Source of the DNA: JBBDIO01 sp040880365
Lineage (GTDB): Bacteria > Chloroflexota > Anaerolineae > Caldilineales > Caldilineaceae
DNA length: 7,099 bases
Assembly (NCBI GenBank): GCA_040880365.1
Contig: JBBDIO010000066.1
Location: 1-7,099 of the forward strand
Reading direction: 5' to 3'
How positions within the stretch are numbered: the first letter of the stretch is position 1; every line of letters begins with the position of its first letter. Of this stretch, positions 1 to 6,900 are shown in pieces. Both the position numbers and the translations under genes were made by a program. The notes beneath the pieces are model-generated. The model saw only the letters and a program-made list of their open reading frames with translations. It did not search any database and was not told where the DNA came from.

Positions 1-158
1 ACGGCGCGCGAGAGCGTGTCCTGGGCGTCGGCTTCGCAGACCGACACGTTGAACTCGCGCCGCAAGCGGGCAATCAGCGGTTTAAGAATGCTGCGCTTGC
101 CTTTCAGGCTGGCGTTGAGGGGCAGATACAGCTCCAGGGTTAACAGACCGACAGCCAT
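1..158 (-). CDS. DUF503 / YlxP-family protein (5' part only, runs off the left edge)
   Basis: The first 52 codons of a leftward gene are visible, beginning at the ATG at 158-156. The protein starts MAVGLLTLELYLPLNASLKG and continues through KGKRSILKPLIARLRREFNVSV and then EADAQDTL. This order (a hydrophobic strand with LYLP, then SLKxKR, then a helix ending in RxxFNVSVxE) is the hallmark of the small DUF503 family, called YlxP in Bacillus, usually about 90-100 residues. The family is a small alpha/beta protein of unsettled function. In Firmicutes it often sits beside infB and rbfA, so a link to translation is suspected but not shown. Here it begins 5 nt after the lipM stop. No clear Shine-Dalgarno precedes it, which suggests reinitiation by ribosomes leaving lipM. 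The C-terminal half lies outside the window. Confidence 0.85.
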   Translation of the reverse strand, partial: MAVGLLTLELYLPLNASLKGKRSILKPLIARLRREFNVSVCEADAQDTLSRA

Positions 159-163
159 GATGA

Positions 164-1081
164 TTAGCTTTTGCGCGCCGTCCAGTCGGCATTGCCATAT
201 TGCTGGCGGATCAATTCTGCGGTGCGCCGGATCTCTGCGGATGTGGGCGGGCTGGGCTTGAGTTCCAGATTGAGCACTTGGGCAAAGCCGGCGCGCATGG
301 CCGCGGCGACGGCCTCGAAGCCGAGTTGCGGCGCATGGGGCGGCAGATCCAGCGCATCGGCCAGGGTGCAGGCGCGGTTGACCAGATCTCGGCGCAGGCG
401 CAGGCGCACGGGTGCGGGCAGGGCCAATACATCTACCAGCCGCCCGATGTCTCCGTAGAGCGGCAGGCTGCCATGCTGGAGTACATAGCCGGCGCGGCGA
501 CTTTGTGCGCTGCCCATGAGTTTGCGTGTGCCCGCGGTGATTTCATAGGCGCTGGGGGTTTCAAAACAGGCCGCCGAAACATCGGACCCGGCGCGCACAT
601 CGCCTCCGGCTTTGTCGGCGGGCACGTTCAAACGGTGCAAACCGGCCAGCAGGGCTTCGCTCAGCCGCAAATAGGCTTCCATGACTGAACCCTGTACGCG
701 CGGTTCGGTGTCGGGCGCGGCCACCGAATAGGTGAATTCGTCCGTGTGGAGAATGGCGCGCCCGCCGGTGGGGCGGCGCACGATTGTATAGCCGTTGGCC
801 GCGACCACCGCGGCGTCGATATCGGTGATGGGTTGATGGCGACCCAGGCTGACTGCGGGCGGTTCCCAGCGATAGAAGCGCAATGTGGGCGGCGCATCGC
901 CTGCGGCGCACGCTTCGGCCAGGGCCTGATCCAGGGCCATATTGGCCGCCCCCGAACGGGGCGCATCGTCGATGATCAGCCGCCAGGTGGTGGGGGCAAA
1001 TGATTCGTTGGCTGTATTGCTGGCTGTGCTGCTAGCTTGGGCCGGTTTGGGCGCGGCTGCCGTTTTCGTGGGCGTGGTCAT
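164..1081 (-). CDS. lipM: Octanoyltransferase LipM (lipoate/biotin ligase-fold acyltransferase)
   Basis: The 305-residue protein belongs to the BPL/LplA/LipB fold. LipM enzymes move an octanoyl group from octanoyl-ACP to a lysine of a lipoyl domain (GcvH in Bacillus), via a Cys thioester, as the first step of lipoate assembly in the cytoplasm. Visible marks are WRLIIDDAPRSGAANMALDQ (33-52), RFYRWEPPAVSLGRHQ (68-83), the RRPTGGRAILH loop (102-112), the predicted acyl-accepting Cys172 in ACFETPSAYEI, and the conserved Lys187 in RKLMGSAQ (186-193), followed by LQHGSLPL (201-208). The CF-x-x-PS-x-YE block with Cys separates LipM from LplA ligases. Residues 1-31 are a low-complexity Ala/Thr/Ser leader absent from most homologues. 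The start is nevertheless supported by a GAGGTG Shine-Dalgarno 8 nt upstream. The ATG overlaps the ygfZ stop (ATGA). A LipL-like amidotransferase is less likely but cannot be excluded. Confidence 0.88.
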   Translation of the reverse strand: MTTPTKTAAAPKPAQASSTASNTANESFAPTTWRLIIDDAPRSGAANMALDQALAEACAAGDAPPTLRFYRWEPPAVSLGRHQPITDIDAAVVAANGYTIVRRPTGGRAILHTDEFTYSVAAPDTEPRVQGSVMEAYLRLSEALLAGLHRLNVPADKAGGDVRAGSDVSAACFETPSAYEITAGTRKLMGSAQSRRAGYVLQHGSLPLYGDIGRLVDVLALPAPVRLRLRRDLVNRACTLADALDLPPHAPQLGFEAVAAAMRAGFAQVLNLELKPSPPTSAEIRRTAELIRQQYGNADWTARKS

Positions 1082-2202
1082 GCCTGGCCCACCTCATCTA
1101 CAGATGCAGATACAGATACAGATGAGGTGGGCGCAGCATCTGTGACCAAGGGCAGGTCGATGATTCGGGCGGCAATGGCTGGCGGCGCGTCCGCGGAACC
1201 GGCCACACCGTTTGGCGCATCGCCGTTTGTCGTGTTGCCGTTTTCTGAGGAAGCAGTCTCCGCGGCGGCGGCTATCTCGCTGGCTACCTCCACGGCCTGC
1301 CCCGCCACATTGTGGGGACGACGGACAACGGCGAGGGCCAGATGCGATTGCAGCGCGGGGCTATAGGCCGCAGTGGTTACTGTGCCCGCCTGTTTGCCGT
1401 CGATGGTAATCTTCGCACCCGGCGTCAGTGGGGTAGGGGATTGCACGCCCACCAGCGTGCGGGTCACTTTGTCATAGGTGATCTGGCGGGCGATGATCTC
1501 CTGTCCGGTATAGCAGCCTTTGTTTTCGGCGCACGTCCACGCCAGGCCTGCTTCCAGGGGGTTATAGCCATCGTTTAATTCTGTGGGCGCGGCAGGCCGT
1601 CCCAATTCGACGCGGCGTGCGGTATAGGCGGCGGCGTCGGATATATCGGGGATGCCGATTATCTGAAGCTCATAGCGCAGCGAGCTTATACTGAGACCCG
1701 TCACCAATGCTTCATAGCCGGGTAGATCCAGGGCTTGCTGGTTGAGCAATATGCCTGCGCTGTGTTCAATAAACGCGCCGTCGGGCAGCTCTGCCACGGG
1801 CGCGTGTACGGTTGCCAGGCGCTGCGCGGCCTGGGCGCCGACCACGCGGATGCGCGTGTATTCGGGCATTTCGTGGACGGTCACTTTGTCCATGAAAAAT
1901 ATCTGGCCGCGCAGATGTTTCGCCAGCGCATCCAGCTGATGCGGCCCGGCGGGTAACAGGATCAGATCATCGGCCCGACAGAGCACGGTGAATACAAACA
2001 TAATGCGCGCGGTGGGGCTGGTGAGGACGGTAACCGCGGCCTGACCCGGTTGCAAGCGCGCGATGTGGTTGGTCGTCATGCGCTGGAGAAAATCGACACG
2101 GTCGGCACCGCTCAGCCGCAATTGGCCGTAGTGGGTGCGATCGAGCCAGGCTGCCTGGCCCAATGCCGTATAGTTGGATAGGTTCAGGTCGTTGTTTGTC
2201 AT
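1078..2202 (-). CDS. ygfZ: Folate-binding YgfZ/GcvT-domain protein
   Basis: The 374-residue protein is a GcvT-fold protein of the YgfZ type. YgfZ binds tetrahydrofolate and supports the activity of Fe-S enzymes such as radical-SAM tRNA modifiers; it acts in the cytoplasm. The family signature K-G-C-Y-T-G-Q-E is at 228-235, with its conserved Cys230, just after LNDGYNPLEAGLAW (209-222). The N-terminal part has LRLSGADRVDFLQRMTTNHI (28-47), the usual start of the GcvT-like domain. The C-terminal beta-barrel begins near 247. It is interrupted at about 311-343 by a low-complexity Ala/Ser/Asn/Gly segment, before a last strand ARIIDLPLV (345-353). A Ser/Val-rich tail follows (about 354-374). Escherichia coli YgfZ is about 326 residues, so the insert and tail account for most of the extra length. 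It is not GcvT itself, because the KGCYTGQE motif is diagnostic. No Shine-Dalgarno is evident at this start. Confidence 0.88.
   Translation of the reverse strand: MTNNDLNLSNYTALGQAAWLDRTHYGQLRLSGADRVDFLQRMTTNHIARLQPGQAAVTVLTSPTARIMFVFTVLCRADDLILLPAGPHQLDALAKHLRGQIFFMDKVTVHEMPEYTRIRVVGAQAAQRLATVHAPVAELPDGAFIEHSAGILLNQQALDLPGYEALVTGLSISSLRYELQIIGIPDISDAAAYTARRVELGRPAAPTELNDGYNPLEAGLAWTCAENKGCYTGQEIIARQITYDKVTRTLVGVQSPTPLTPGAKITIDGKQAGTVTTAAYSPALQSHLALAVVRRPHNVAGQAVEVASEIAAAAETASSENGNTTNGDAPNGVAGSADAPPAIAARIIDLPLVTDAAPTSSVSVSASVDEVGQA
1087..1132 (-). promoter_or_regulatory. Hairpin sequestering the lipM Shine-Dalgarno
   Basis: Two perfect 13-base complementary arms, gcccacctcatct at 1087-1099 and agatgaggtgggc at 1120-1132, flank a 20-nt loop. 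In the leftward mRNA the 3' arm contains GAGGTG (1095-1090), a six-base match to the anti-Shine-Dalgarno, placed 8 nt before the lipM ATG at 1081-1079. The 5' arm CACCTC pairs with it exactly. The whole hairpin lies inside the last codons of ygfZ, so ribosomes finishing ygfZ would melt it and expose the lipM start. The pairing is seen in the sequence; the coupling function is inferred. Confidence 0.7.
1100..1123. repeat. Short tandem hexamer repeat (acagat/gcagat x4)
   Basis: Four consecutive copies of [ag]cagat run from 1100 to 1123. They encode the Ser/Val/Ala-rich tail of ygfZ on the minus strand and form the loop, plus the edge of the right arm, of the hairpin that covers the lipM ribosome binding site. 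The tract could lengthen or shorten by slippage in 6-bp steps without breaking the ygfZ frame, changing only the loop size. Confidence 0.6.
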
Positions 2203-2297
2203 GCGCCTATTTTAACATAGGAATGCGCCTGTGCGCATAGGAATTCTCACATTTTGGGCAGTAGGAAATTTCCAAAGCCGGAAGGCCCGTTGGTGGG
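2203..2297 (-). promoter_or_regulatory. Leader of ygfZ with repeats and a possible leaderless promoter
   Basis: This gap between the hydrolase stop and ygfZ has no strong hairpin followed by a T-run, so no intrinsic terminator is visible and read-through from the hydrolase gene is possible. Next to ygfZ are repeated words: atgcgcct at 2201-2208 and 2223-2230, and cataggaat at 2216-2224 and 2236-2244. In the ygfZ mRNA they make two small stems: ATGCGC/GCGCAT with a 4-nt loop (2238-2223) and CCTAT/ATAGG with a 6-nt loop (2221-2206). TAAAAT at 2214-2209 resembles a -10 box only 6 nt before the ATG. With no Shine-Dalgarno present, a leaderless transcript is possible, but the matching -35 is poor. 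Function is unproven. Confidence 0.3.
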
Positions 2298-3680
2298 CTA
2301 TTCTCCAAACTGGGCGCGGATATAATCCTGGATTCCATAGTAGACATTTCTGCTGGCAGGCGTCATGTATTCGCCAATCATGAGATAGTGGGAATCATCG
2401 GTGTAATAGAGGGTTTCGACGGGAATTTCTGCGGCGCGCAGCGCGGCTTCCAGTTGGTGGGCCTGGTCAATGGTGGCGATGCGGTCGGCGGCGGTATGCA
2501 CAATGTAGGTGGGCGGCAGATAGCCTGCGCTGTAGACAGGCGAATAGCGCAGAAAGGGGAGGGGATAGATGTTGGCCGGCCCCAGGGCCGGGATGGCATA
2601 TTCGAAAGCGGGCGGCATTTCCAACTCGCCGGCATAGAATTCTGCTGCGCCGGTAAATGCATTGCTAATGCCGCCTACATTGACCCAGGCCGTGATGTTG
2701 GGGGCTTCGTCGCGCAGAAAGCGGTGCAACACGGCGCTGCTGAAGCTGCCACCCAGGGCGATGGCGCGCTGCGGGTCGATTGCGACATCAATGGTCGCCG
2801 CGCTGGCTGTATCTATGGCGCGGGTGAGATGTCCACCGCGCGCCAGGTGAAAGGCGACGCGGGCATCCTGGGCGTGGGCGTCAATATTCAGACCATGCGC
2901 AGCCGCGGGCGAAATCGCTACAAAAGCATAGCCTTCGGCGGCATAGGCGACGCTGACATCTTCCCAGGCGGCAGTGTCGGTGGGATAGATCATGAACAAG
3001 AGCGGCAGTTGCACAGCGTCTTGGGGTGTCGCGGCCAGGGGCAGATAGAGGCGCAGGCTATTAATCACGACGGCGTTGTGGGTGAAGGTATAGGTATGGA
3101 CGTGTGCCGTCGCGCCTGCTGGAAAACTCGCCTGCGCCACATAGGTATCACGCAGGGTCAGGTCCACGGCGTGGGGAAGGGACTGGGGCAGAGGCGGTGG
3201 CGTGTAGGTCTCCAGCCGAACAGGTGGCGCATGGGTGGTGGTTGCCCCTGTAATGGTGAGCAGGCGCGGGATGCCCACGGAATCGTGCAGGGCCGTTTCC
3301 ACATAGCCGGGCGCGCTGAAGGCGGGCACATACTGGCCGGGGGGAATCTGGGTGATGGTATAGATGCCACGGGCGTCGGTGGTCGCGGTATAGGGCGTGC
3401 CGGTGGCGGTGGCGATCAATGCCACTGCGCCGGGGATGGGACTTTGCGCGTCATTGAAGATTTGTCCGCTAAGTGTGCCGGTTGGCCCGGTGTGCGGCGG
3501 CGACGGATAGACATGCAGGCGTTTTTTGAGTTCGTAGCCCAGCACGTTGGCCGTGGGCGCGGGCGCACATGCCGCCAGGATCAATGCGCAGATTGCCAGC
3601 AGCACGGGCACGCGCCACCTTGTGTGAGGAAGTGATATATGGAGGGAGATATGTGGTGCAATCATCCAGTGTGCGGGCAT
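2298..3680 (-). CDS. Secreted lipoprotein: carboxypeptidase regulatory-like domain plus alpha/beta hydrolase
   Basis: With the ATG at 3680-3678 the product is 460 residues and ends at a TAG at 2300-2298. The open frame extends to a GTG at 3773, adding 31 Cys/His-rich residues that look non-coding. An ATG at 3665 would give a more usual signal length. No start has a Shine-Dalgarno, so the start is unsettled. In numbering from the GTG, a hydrophobic segment VPVLLAICALILAAC ends in a lipobox Cys69, indicating a lipid-anchored extracytoplasmic protein. Residues about 99-188 match a carboxypeptidase regulatory-like beta-sandwich (SGQIF, TTDARGIYTI, IPPGQY, APGY). Residues about 225-490 form an alpha/beta hydrolase with nucleophile elbow GGSFSS (Ser343), probable acid Asp430 in HTAADR and His462 in DDSHYLM. 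The substrate is unknown; a peptidase or esterase is likely. The elbow deviates from GxSxG because its last Gly is Ser, so reduced or altered activity is possible. Confidence 0.72.
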   Translation of the reverse strand: MPAHWMIAPHISLHISLPHTRWRVPVLLAICALILAACAPAPTANVLGYELKKRLHVYPSPPHTGPTGTLSGQIFNDAQSPIPGAVALIATATGTPYTATTDARGIYTITQIPPGQYVPAFSAPGYVETALHDSVGIPRLLTITGATTTHAPPVRLETYTPPPLPQSLPHAVDLTLRDTYVAQASFPAGATAHVHTYTFTHNAVVINSLRLYLPLAATPQDAVQLPLLFMIYPTDTAAWEDVSVAYAAEGYAFVAISPAAAHGLNIDAHAQDARVAFHLARGGHLTRAIDTASAATIDVAIDPQRAIALGGSFSSAVLHRFLRDEAPNITAWVNVGGISNAFTGAAEFYAGELEMPPAFEYAIPALGPANIYPLPFLRYSPVYSAGYLPPTYIVHTAADRIATIDQAHQLEAALRAAEIPVETLYYTDDSHYLMIGEYMTPASRNVYYGIQDYIRAQFGE

Positions 3681-3788
3681 GGTGAGTTGGTGTCTGTGAT
3701 TTTGACAGTGGGCATGTCGTGGCCGCGTAGCAGGCGCAAGGTCACATTCACAAGCGCACGCGCACACGTTCACGCGCCAAGTCGGGCT

Positions 3789-3818
3789 AAATGCTGAATG
3801 TGTTCTATTCTAGCATTT
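3789..3818. repeat. Imperfect 11-bp inverted repeat over the leftward promoter
   Basis: The left arm aaatgctgaat (3789-3799) pairs with the right arm attctagcattt (3807-3818), leaving one unpaired t at 3811 and a 7-nt centre. No T-run follows on either strand, so it is not a terminator. Its right arm overlaps the leftward -10 candidate (3815-3807). It could be an operator for a dimeric regulator or an mRNA 5'-end hairpin. The structure is seen; the role is inferred. Confidence 0.5.
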
Positions 3819-3837
3819 GCGGTGGACTTTTGGACAA
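3807..3837 (-). promoter_or_regulatory. Candidate promoter for the lipoprotein hydrolase
   Basis: Reading leftward, TGCTAGAAT at 3815-3807 is an extended -10 (TGN plus TAGAAT, five of six bases matching TATAAT). A weak -35, TTGTCC at 3837-3832, lies 19 nt upstream of the hexamer. Transcription would begin near 3800. The long spacer is partly compensated by the TGN extension. Confidence 0.4.
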
Positions 3838-3860
3838 GGTTATACTTAGAGTTTTATATG
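3831..3860 (+). promoter_or_regulatory. Candidate promoter(s) for the Tricorn gene
   Basis: TGGACA at 3831-3836 (five of six to TTGACA) is followed after 18 nt by TATATG at 3855-3860. An alternative -10, TATACT at 3841-3846, is closer to consensus but has only a poor -35 (TTGCGG at 3817-3822). Either would give a 5' leader of roughly 40-60 nt before the ATG at 3910. Only a short GGA (3899-3901), 8 nt before the ATG, could serve as Shine-Dalgarno. Confidence 0.35.
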
Positions 3861-3909
3861 TTGGACGTTGTTTGCCAATATTTTGTGAAATGTTAGACGG
3901 ATAAGATAG

Positions 3910-6900
3910 ATGAACGCAGGCTATTATCGTTTTCCCACCATCCACGGTGAGAACATTATTTTTGTTTCAGAAGATGACCTCTGGAGCGTTTCTACCCGCT
4001 CTGAAACAGGCAGCCAGGCAGGCGAGGAAACTATCGCGCGGCGGCTGACCAGCAATCACGGCGAAGTGACCTATCCTGTGCTATCGCCCACCGGCGAATA
4101 TGTGGCATTTGTGGGCCGCGAAGAGGGTGGCCCCGAAATCTATGTCATGGATGCCGCGGGGGGCCGTGAACGGCGTTTGACCTATCTCAACAGTTCCTGC
4201 CAGGTGGTGGGGTGGATGCCCGACGCGCAGCGCGTGATCTTTTGTTCGACCTATGGGCAGGTGAATACCAGCGAAATGGGTCTGTTTACGGTCGATGTGA
4301 CGAAGGAGAACGGCATTGTCGAGCCGCTGCCCTATGGCCCGGCGCGCACAATTGCCTATGGCCCCAATGGCGAGGTGGTGCTGGGGCGCAATACGGGCGA
4401 TCCGGCGCGCTGGAAGCGGTATCGGGGCGGCACCGCGGGGCATTTGTGGATCGACAGCAACGGCGACGGCGAATTTGAACGGTTTTTGGCCGATGTGCCG
4501 GGCAATATCGCGTCGCCCATGTGGTTGACTGTGCAGGGCAAGCCGCGCATCTTCTTTGTCAGCGACCATGAAGGCATTGGCAATCTATACAGTTGCCGCC
4601 CCGCGGGCGATGACATCCGCCGGCATACCGACCACGAGAGCTATTATGTGCGCAACCCCAGCAGCGATGGTCGCCGGATTGTCTATCACCTGGGCGCGGA
4701 TCTCTATATATATGAGCCTGCAACCGATCTGGAAGTGCGCGTGGCAATCAGCTATCGCAGCCCGCGCGTGCAGCGCAACCGCAAGTTTGTGGATGCCGGG
4801 CGCTACATGGACGGCTACGCGCTGCATCCTTCGGGACTGGCGGTGGCGATTACCAGCCGGGGCAAGACGTTTGGCTTTTTTAACCACGAAGGCGCGGTTT
4901 TGCAATATGGCAAGCGCGAAAGCGTGCGCTATCGGCAACCGGAATGGTTGGGCGATGGCCGGCGTTTTGTAGTGGTGACGGATGAAACGGGCGAAGAGAG
5001 CCTGGAAATTTTTGGCCCCGAACCCTATGGCGAATCGGTGCGGTTGGATGGGCTGGACCTGGGGCGCATTGTGGATATGAAAGCGTCGCCCGTCGCGGCC
5101 AAGCTCGCGGTGACGAACCATCGGTATGAACTGGTGTTGGTCGATCTGGATACCGCGCAGGCGAATCTGGTGGATCGCAGTCGTTTTCGGAATATCACCG
5201 GCTTCGATTGGTCGCCGGATGGACGCTGGCTGGCCTATAGCTTTGCCGCCACGTCGCAGACCAGTGAGATTCGTCTCTATCAGCTGCCCGAACCCGCGCC
5301 GGATGCCGAAAATGATGGCAAATCCCCAGATGCGGACGCGCCCCCGGACACGGACGCGCCCGCTTCCGCTGCGGATGCAGATACCGGGAATGTAGATACC
5401 GGGGACACAGATACAGTGGATGCGGAAGCTGTGGATGCGGAAGCCGCTGGGCCTGTACCGCTTGCTGGGGAACCCGACGCCACTCGCGTTTTTACGGTTT
5501 CCGAACCGATTTTGCACGATGTCTCGCCTGCCTTTGACCCGGCGGGCAAATATCTCTATTTTCTCAGTTATCGGGAATTTAATCCGGTCTATGATGCGCT
5601 GCATTTTGATCTGAGCTTTCCGTGGGGTATGCGTCCCTATCTGATCACACTGCAAGCGGGGTTGCCCAATCCGTTTATCCCCCAGCCCGACTTTGGCGAT
5701 ATGGAGGGCGAACCCGATGATGACGAGTCTGACGATGAGCACGACGATGCGCCGGATGGAGAGGGTGACGCCGACGGTGCTGGTGAGACTGATGATGGGT
5801 ATGAGGACGAGGACGAAGACAGAGACGGCGAATACGATGCGGATGCCTATGCGGAAGGCTTGAACCGGCGCGGTCGTGGGGCCGATAGGCGGGGCTATCG
5901 GCGTGGCCGTCGAGATAACGGGCGGCCTGCTGGATGGTCTGGCCCAGGATATGGCAGACACCGCTTTGATCAGGATGCCCCCGCCACCGCGGGCAGCACG
6001 GCTGAGGGTGACGACGCGCCCGCCGCGGGTGACGGCAAGCCCGACGCCGACGCATCAGGCGGTCGCAAAGACGCACGCAAAGGGCCAAAACCTGTGCGCA
6101 TCGATCTGGAAGGCATTACCCGGCGTATTGTTGCGTTTCCTGTGCCCGATGCCCGCTATGGGCAAATCGCCGGGATTCACGGCAAGGCCATTTTTACCGT
6201 CTTCCCCGTGACCGGACAGCTGGATATTGAACACGAGTGGGATGATGAGGAAGACGACGACGGGCAATTGCGCGCCTACGATTTCAAGGACTATCGCAAT
6301 GAGTTGCTGGCAGATCGGGTCTCTTCGTTTGATATTTCGGCCAATGGCAAAAAGCTGATCTACAACACCGGCAACCAGTTGCGCGTGATCAATGCCGGCG
6401 ACAAGGCGCCCGGTGGCGGCCCGCCGCGCAAGAGTGGCTGGATTCCGCTGCACCGGGTGAAGGTATCGGTGAATCCCCAGTCGGAATGGGAGCAGATGTT
6501 CCGCGAGGCGTGGCGGCTGCAACGCGATCACTTCTGGACCGAGGATATGTCGCAGGTAGACTGGCAGGCCGTTTTTACCCGCTATTTCGACCTGATTCCG
6601 CGGGTGAGCACGCGCAGCGAGTTGAGCGATCTGTTGTGGGAGATGCAGGGCGAGCTGGGCACCAGTCACGCGTATGAATTTGGCGGCGATTATCGCCCGC
6701 GCCCCCACTATGGACAGGGTTTTCTGGGCGCAGAATTTACCTGGGATGCCGGGGCCAAAGGCTATCGGGTGGCGCGTCTGTTGGAAGGTGACCCCTGGCT
6801 GGCAGATGCGCACTCCGCGCTGCTGATCCCGGGCGTGGATATCCGCCAGGGCGATCTGCTGATCAACATCAACGGGCAGATGCTGGATGAGGAAATCGGC

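Larger units (their letters stand above)
3774..3909. other. AT-rich divergent intergenic region
   Basis: This gap lies between the hydrolase gene (leftward) and the Tricorn gene (rightward) and is clearly richer in A/T than its surroundings. It carries candidate promoters for both directions and an imperfect inverted repeat, listed separately. No RNA gene was recognised here. Confidence 0.7.

Noticed and set aside
1078..2202. Annotation as glycine-cleavage aminomethyltransferase GcvT
   Set aside because: The KGCYTGQE motif and the neighbouring residues are characteristic of YgfZ, not GcvT.
2212..2238. Eight-codon upstream ORF before ygfZ (ATG at 2238, TAA at 2214-2212)
   Set aside because: No Shine-Dalgarno precedes it, and a frame this short is expected by chance. 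Without transcript data it cannot be supported.
2281..2297. Possible terminator after the hydrolase gene (gccc/gggc stem)
   Set aside because: The stem is only 4 bp and no T-run follows on the minus strand.
2388..3635. Long rightward open frame (415 codons) opposite the lipoprotein hydrolase gene
   Set aside because: Its translation is Gly/Arg/Cys-rich with no recognisable domain. The opposite strand carries a lipobox, a beta-sandwich and hydrolase motifs. It is a high-GC shadow frame.
4585..5961. Long leftward open frame (458 codons) opposite the Tricorn gene
   Set aside because: No family motif is visible, and the rightward frame matches Tricorn across the whole stretch. Composition (Ile/Arg/His-rich) is typical of an antisense shadow.
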